In this document: positions 32,577 through 34,119 of the stretch, in pieces
How positions within the stretch are numbered: position 1 is the stretch's first letter
How the letters are laid out: every line of letters begins with the position of its first letter
Assembly: GCF_900113025.1 (NCBI RefSeq)
Contig: NZ_FONT01000012.1
Coordinates: forward strand, 1-34,119
DNA from: Alteribacillus iranensis
Lineage (GTDB): Bacteria; Bacillota; Bacilli; Bacillales; Marinococcaceae
Reading direction: 5' to 3'
Length of the DNA stretch: 34,119 nucleotides
Made by a program: the position numbers and the translations under genes
The notes under the pieces: generated by a model
Told to the model about the DNA's origin: nothing
Databases searched by the model: none
Seen by the model: only the letters and a program-made list of their open reading frames with translations

Positions 32577-33215
32577 ATGAAAATTGCTGTGATCGGTGCA
32601 AGCGGAAAAGCAGGAAGTCTTATTTTAAAAGAAGCGATAAATCGAAACCACCTAGTTACCGCTGTCATCCGGAATGCAGATAAGCTAAAGGACCAGAGTA
32701 TCCCAGTGATTGAAAAAGATGTGTTTAAGCTCCAAAGAGAGGATCTTCAAGCCTTCGACGTGGTCGTAAATGCTTTCGGTGCCCCGCTTGGAGAAGAGCA
32801 GGCGCATGTAGATGCTGGCCGCAAATTAATCGAAGCGTTATCCGGCACAAAGACTAGACTCCTCGTCGTTGGCGGAGCCGGCAGTTTATATGTTGATGAG
32901 GAAAAAACAATGAAAGTCATCGATACTCCGGAATTCCCGGACGTCGTAAAACCGACAGCGAAAGGGCAAGGCAGGAACTTGGATGATTTACAAAAATCCA
33001 CCAATCTCACTTGGACCTTCATTAGCCCGTCTGCTGTTTTTGATCCGGAAGGAAAACGAACAGGAACCTATCGAACAGGAAACGATCACCTTCTTACTAA
33101 TTCAAAGGGAGATAGCTATATCAGTTATTCTGATTATGCTATTGCTGTTGTGGATGAAATAGAAAATTCCAAGCATGTGAATGAGCGGTTTACCGTCGTC
33201 GGTGAAGCGGAATAA
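32577..33215 (+). CDS. NAD(P)-binding atypical SDR protein, YwnB-like
   Basis: This 212-aa protein of the NmrA/atypical SDR group has the Rossmann motif GASGKAGSLILKEA (7-20), VVGGAGSLYVDE and a C-terminal SYISYSDYAIAVVDEIE region. It resembles B. subtilis YwnB. AAGGAGA precedes ATG at 32577; the longer frame to 32523 covers the ribosome site. It is not closely related in sequence to the YhfK-like protein at 12444. A strong terminator follows. Confidence 0.88.
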   Translation: MKIAVIGASGKAGSLILKEAINRNHLVTAVIRNADKLKDQSIPVIEKDVFKLQREDLQAFDVVVNAFGAPLGEEQAHVDAGRKLIEALSGTKTRLLVVGGAGSLYVDEEKTMKVIDTPEFPDVVKPTAKGQGRNLDDLQKSTNLTWTFISPSAVFDPEGKRTGTYRTGNDHLLTNSKGDSYISYSDYAIAVVDEIENSKHVNERFTVVGEAE

Positions 33216-33233
33216 ATGAGGGTAAGCAAACAG

Positions 33234-33272
33234 ACGAACCAGGAGCTGAGCACTCCGCCTGGTTCGTTTTTT
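33234..33272 (+). terminator. Rho-independent terminator of the YwnB-like gene
   Basis: ACGAACCAGG (33234-33243) pairs with CCTGGTTCGT (33258-33267), followed by TTTTT. Confidence 0.93.
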
Positions 33273-33376
33273 GATGAAGTATGATATATCTAACCGCATA
33301 AAAATTCCTAATCGGTTTCACTTATAAAAAAAGCGCACTCTCCTTTTTAGAAAACGCGCCATTCGTTGCATCTGTA

Positions 33377-33451
33377 TTAACTTAAGTAAGCATAGATAAA
33401 GCTTCCAATGATTGTCAGAAGAATCACCATATAAATTACTCCTGCAAACAC
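33377..33451 (-). CDS. 24-residue membrane peptide
   Basis: A GTG-started frame of 24 codons encodes MFAGVIYMVILLTIIGSFIY followed by AYLS, one hydrophobic helix. It is preceded by AAGGAG 8 bp upstream and, further up, by a sigma-A promoter (33516-33488). This is the pattern of a single-pass regulatory membrane peptide, too short for routine gene calling. Partner unknown. Confidence 0.55.
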   Translation of the reverse strand: MFAGVIYMVILLTIIGSFIYAYLS

Positions 33452-33487
33452 GTTAGACACTCCTTATTAGAATTGCCTCTAATCTAT

Positions 33488-33516
33488 ACTTTATCTTCTC
33501 TGCTTCTCCCCGTCAA
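33488..33516 (-). promoter_or_regulatory. Sigma-A promoter of the membrane peptide gene
   Basis: On the minus strand TTGACG (33516-33511), a 17-bp spacer and TAAAGT (33493-33488) lie 37 bp upstream of the GTG start. Confidence 0.6.
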
Positions 33517-33558
33517 AGTTCTTCCGCGAACATATTTGACACGGCGTCAATCTCTCTC

Positions 33559-33778
33559 CTATTCTTTCCGCCAAAACGTAGTGCAGTCTTCTTTGTCTTT
33601 TATATTATAATCGATCATTTTCTTAAGTAAGCCGTAATCGACAGGGCGGTTCCACGGAAAACGTACGAGCTGCTTCGTGTACTGATAGCCAGCTTGTTCG
33701 ATCTCATCTGAGAACTGCGCGATCCCTGCATGTTCTGGTGCGACAGCCATATGTTTTTTTGCTGCACTAAAGCCAATA
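33559..33778 (-). pseudogene. 3' part of a DUF1801 (YdhG-like) gene, cut by an IS element
   Basis: The last 73 or so codons encode IGFSAAKKHMAVAPEHAG onward to KMIDYNIKDKEDCTTFWRKE, which lines up with the C-terminal half of B. subtilis YdhG/DUF1801 proteins. Upstream the frame runs into an IS right end and meets an in-frame TAG. The gene is therefore interrupted; its 5' part should lie beyond the right edge if this is a simple insertion. Confidence 0.8.
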
Positions 33779-33878
33779 TTGAACTACTCCCACTTAGCTT
33801 TGCTTGAAGTGGGAGATTCCTAAGAACTCCGCTCTACAGAGCAGATATGGATTAGGCGATCCCCGACGTCCCTTCGGT
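33779..33878 (-). ncRNA. Probable TnpB omega-RNA (reRNA) and IS200/IS605 right end
   Basis: Between the tnpB stop codon and the host junction lie a small hairpin GCTC-tACA-GAGC (33831-33842) and a stem-loop CTCCCACTT/AAGTGGGAG (33787-33815), ending in TTCAA at 33779-33783 on the minus strand. This is the usual layout of the right end of IS605-group elements and of the 3' part of the TnpB guide RNA. Host sequence from 33778 leftward would serve as the guide. Presence of the RNA is inferred. Confidence 0.5.
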
Positions 33879-34119
33879 TCATCGTAAGGCTTCTTTACGA
33901 ATATTCTTACTGGCGTTAAGGTCTCTGTCATGATGAGTTCTGCACGAAGGACACTCCCATTCACGCACGGCGAGATCTTTGACGTCTTTATGCTGGTATC
34001 CGCACTCGGAGCATAGCTGGCTGGATGGAAAGTTACTTGGAACGACAACGACTTTTTTGCCATACCAATCGGCTTTGTATTCCAGCATCGTACGGAAGAG
34101 AGACCAGCTGACTTCATGA
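33879..34119 (-). CDS. tnpB: TnpB RNA-guided endonuclease, C-terminal part
   Basis: The visible 79 residues are the C-terminus of TnpB: a helix [20 protein letters not shown], the zinc ribbon with CSEC and CPSC pairs, and the RuvC-III motif [12 protein letters not shown], ending in TGA at 33879-33881. TnpB proteins are transposon-encoded, RNA-guided nucleases related to Cas12. The start is outside the window. Confidence 0.93.
   Translation of the reverse strand, partial: HEVSWSLFRTMLEYKADWYGKKVVVVPSNFPSSQLCSECGYQHKDVKDLAVREWECPSCRTHHDRDLNASKNIRKEALR

Larger units (their letters stand above)
33779..34119 (-). mobile_element. IS200/IS605-group element, right part
   Basis: The element ends in the DUF1801 gene at 33779 with TCAA, the right-end type seen in IS608-like elements, and runs past the window edge. 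It encodes the C-terminus of a TnpB protein on the minus strand. A TnpA transposase gene or the left end is not in view. Confidence 0.8.

Noticed and set aside
33536-33550. Palindrome TTGACACGGCGTCAA as an operator
   Set aside because: Arms of five bases around a non-matching centre, with no clear linked promoter; could be chance.

Overview
The window comes from the chromosome of a low-GC, endospore-forming Firmicute of the family Bacillaceae, probably a halophilic or marine relative of Halobacillus, Pontibacillus or Virgibacillus. The evidence is the 5' end of a Bacillus-type 16S rRNA gene at the left edge, spore-coat and YjcZ-type sporulation genes, CsoR-CopA-CopZ copper resistance, strong AGGAGG ribosome sites and sigma-A, sigma-54 and sporulation-type promoters. 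The genus is inferred from the look of the 16S fragment only.

Layout. 1-229 is the start of a leftward rRNA operon, with tandem promoters and antitermination-like leader boxes to about 556. 667-3420 holds a YpcP-type 5'-3' exonuclease, a CBO0543-family membrane protein and a sporulation cluster: two CotF-like proteins behind a sigma-G-like promoter, and a 42-aa YjcZ protein. 3418-6279 holds a DUF421 protein, an APC permease and a LysE exporter, all leftward. 6443-7459 is a DUF3231 protein. 7620-12356 is a catabolic-looking module: an NCS2-like permease and an iron-dependent alcohol dehydrogenase face a divergent PAS/AAA+ sigma-54 activator, with a -24/-12 promoter and paired palindromic upstream sites. 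12444-16648 holds a YhfK-like NAD(P)-binding protein, a divergent MFS/LysR pair, an uncharacterised protein and a 53-aa double-CxxC protein. 16791-19727 is the leftward csoR-copA-copZ operon, with a G-tract CsoR operator in the promoter spacer and a second G-tract at the copA ribosome site. 20008-23543 holds a membrane protein, class I FBP aldolase, a small membrane protein and an acyltransferase-3 protein.

23712-24075 is a non-coding, highly structured intergenic element: a 33-bp tandem repeat followed by a 31-bp-period array of short hairpins whose arms differ but stay complementary. Its terminal motif recurs near 5565 and 7465. 24074-28141 holds an MBL-fold hydrolase, an RluA pseudouridine synthase and a GntR/ABC/permease operon of the YtrAB type. 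28235-33215 holds flotillin, a two-TM protein with a possible tubby-like domain, several small membrane proteins, one broken CBO0543-type gene and a YwnB-like NAD(P)-binding protein. The right edge (33377-34119) holds a 24-codon membrane peptide with its own promoter, and a DUF1801 (YdhG) gene cut by an IS200/IS605-type element carrying TnpB; the TnpB omega-RNA would take its guide from the disrupted gene.

Most of the window is ordinary chromosomal backbone. The parts that most repay a second look are the covarying hairpin array, the sigma-54 module, the TnpB/omega-RNA junction and the three genes too short for routine gene calling.
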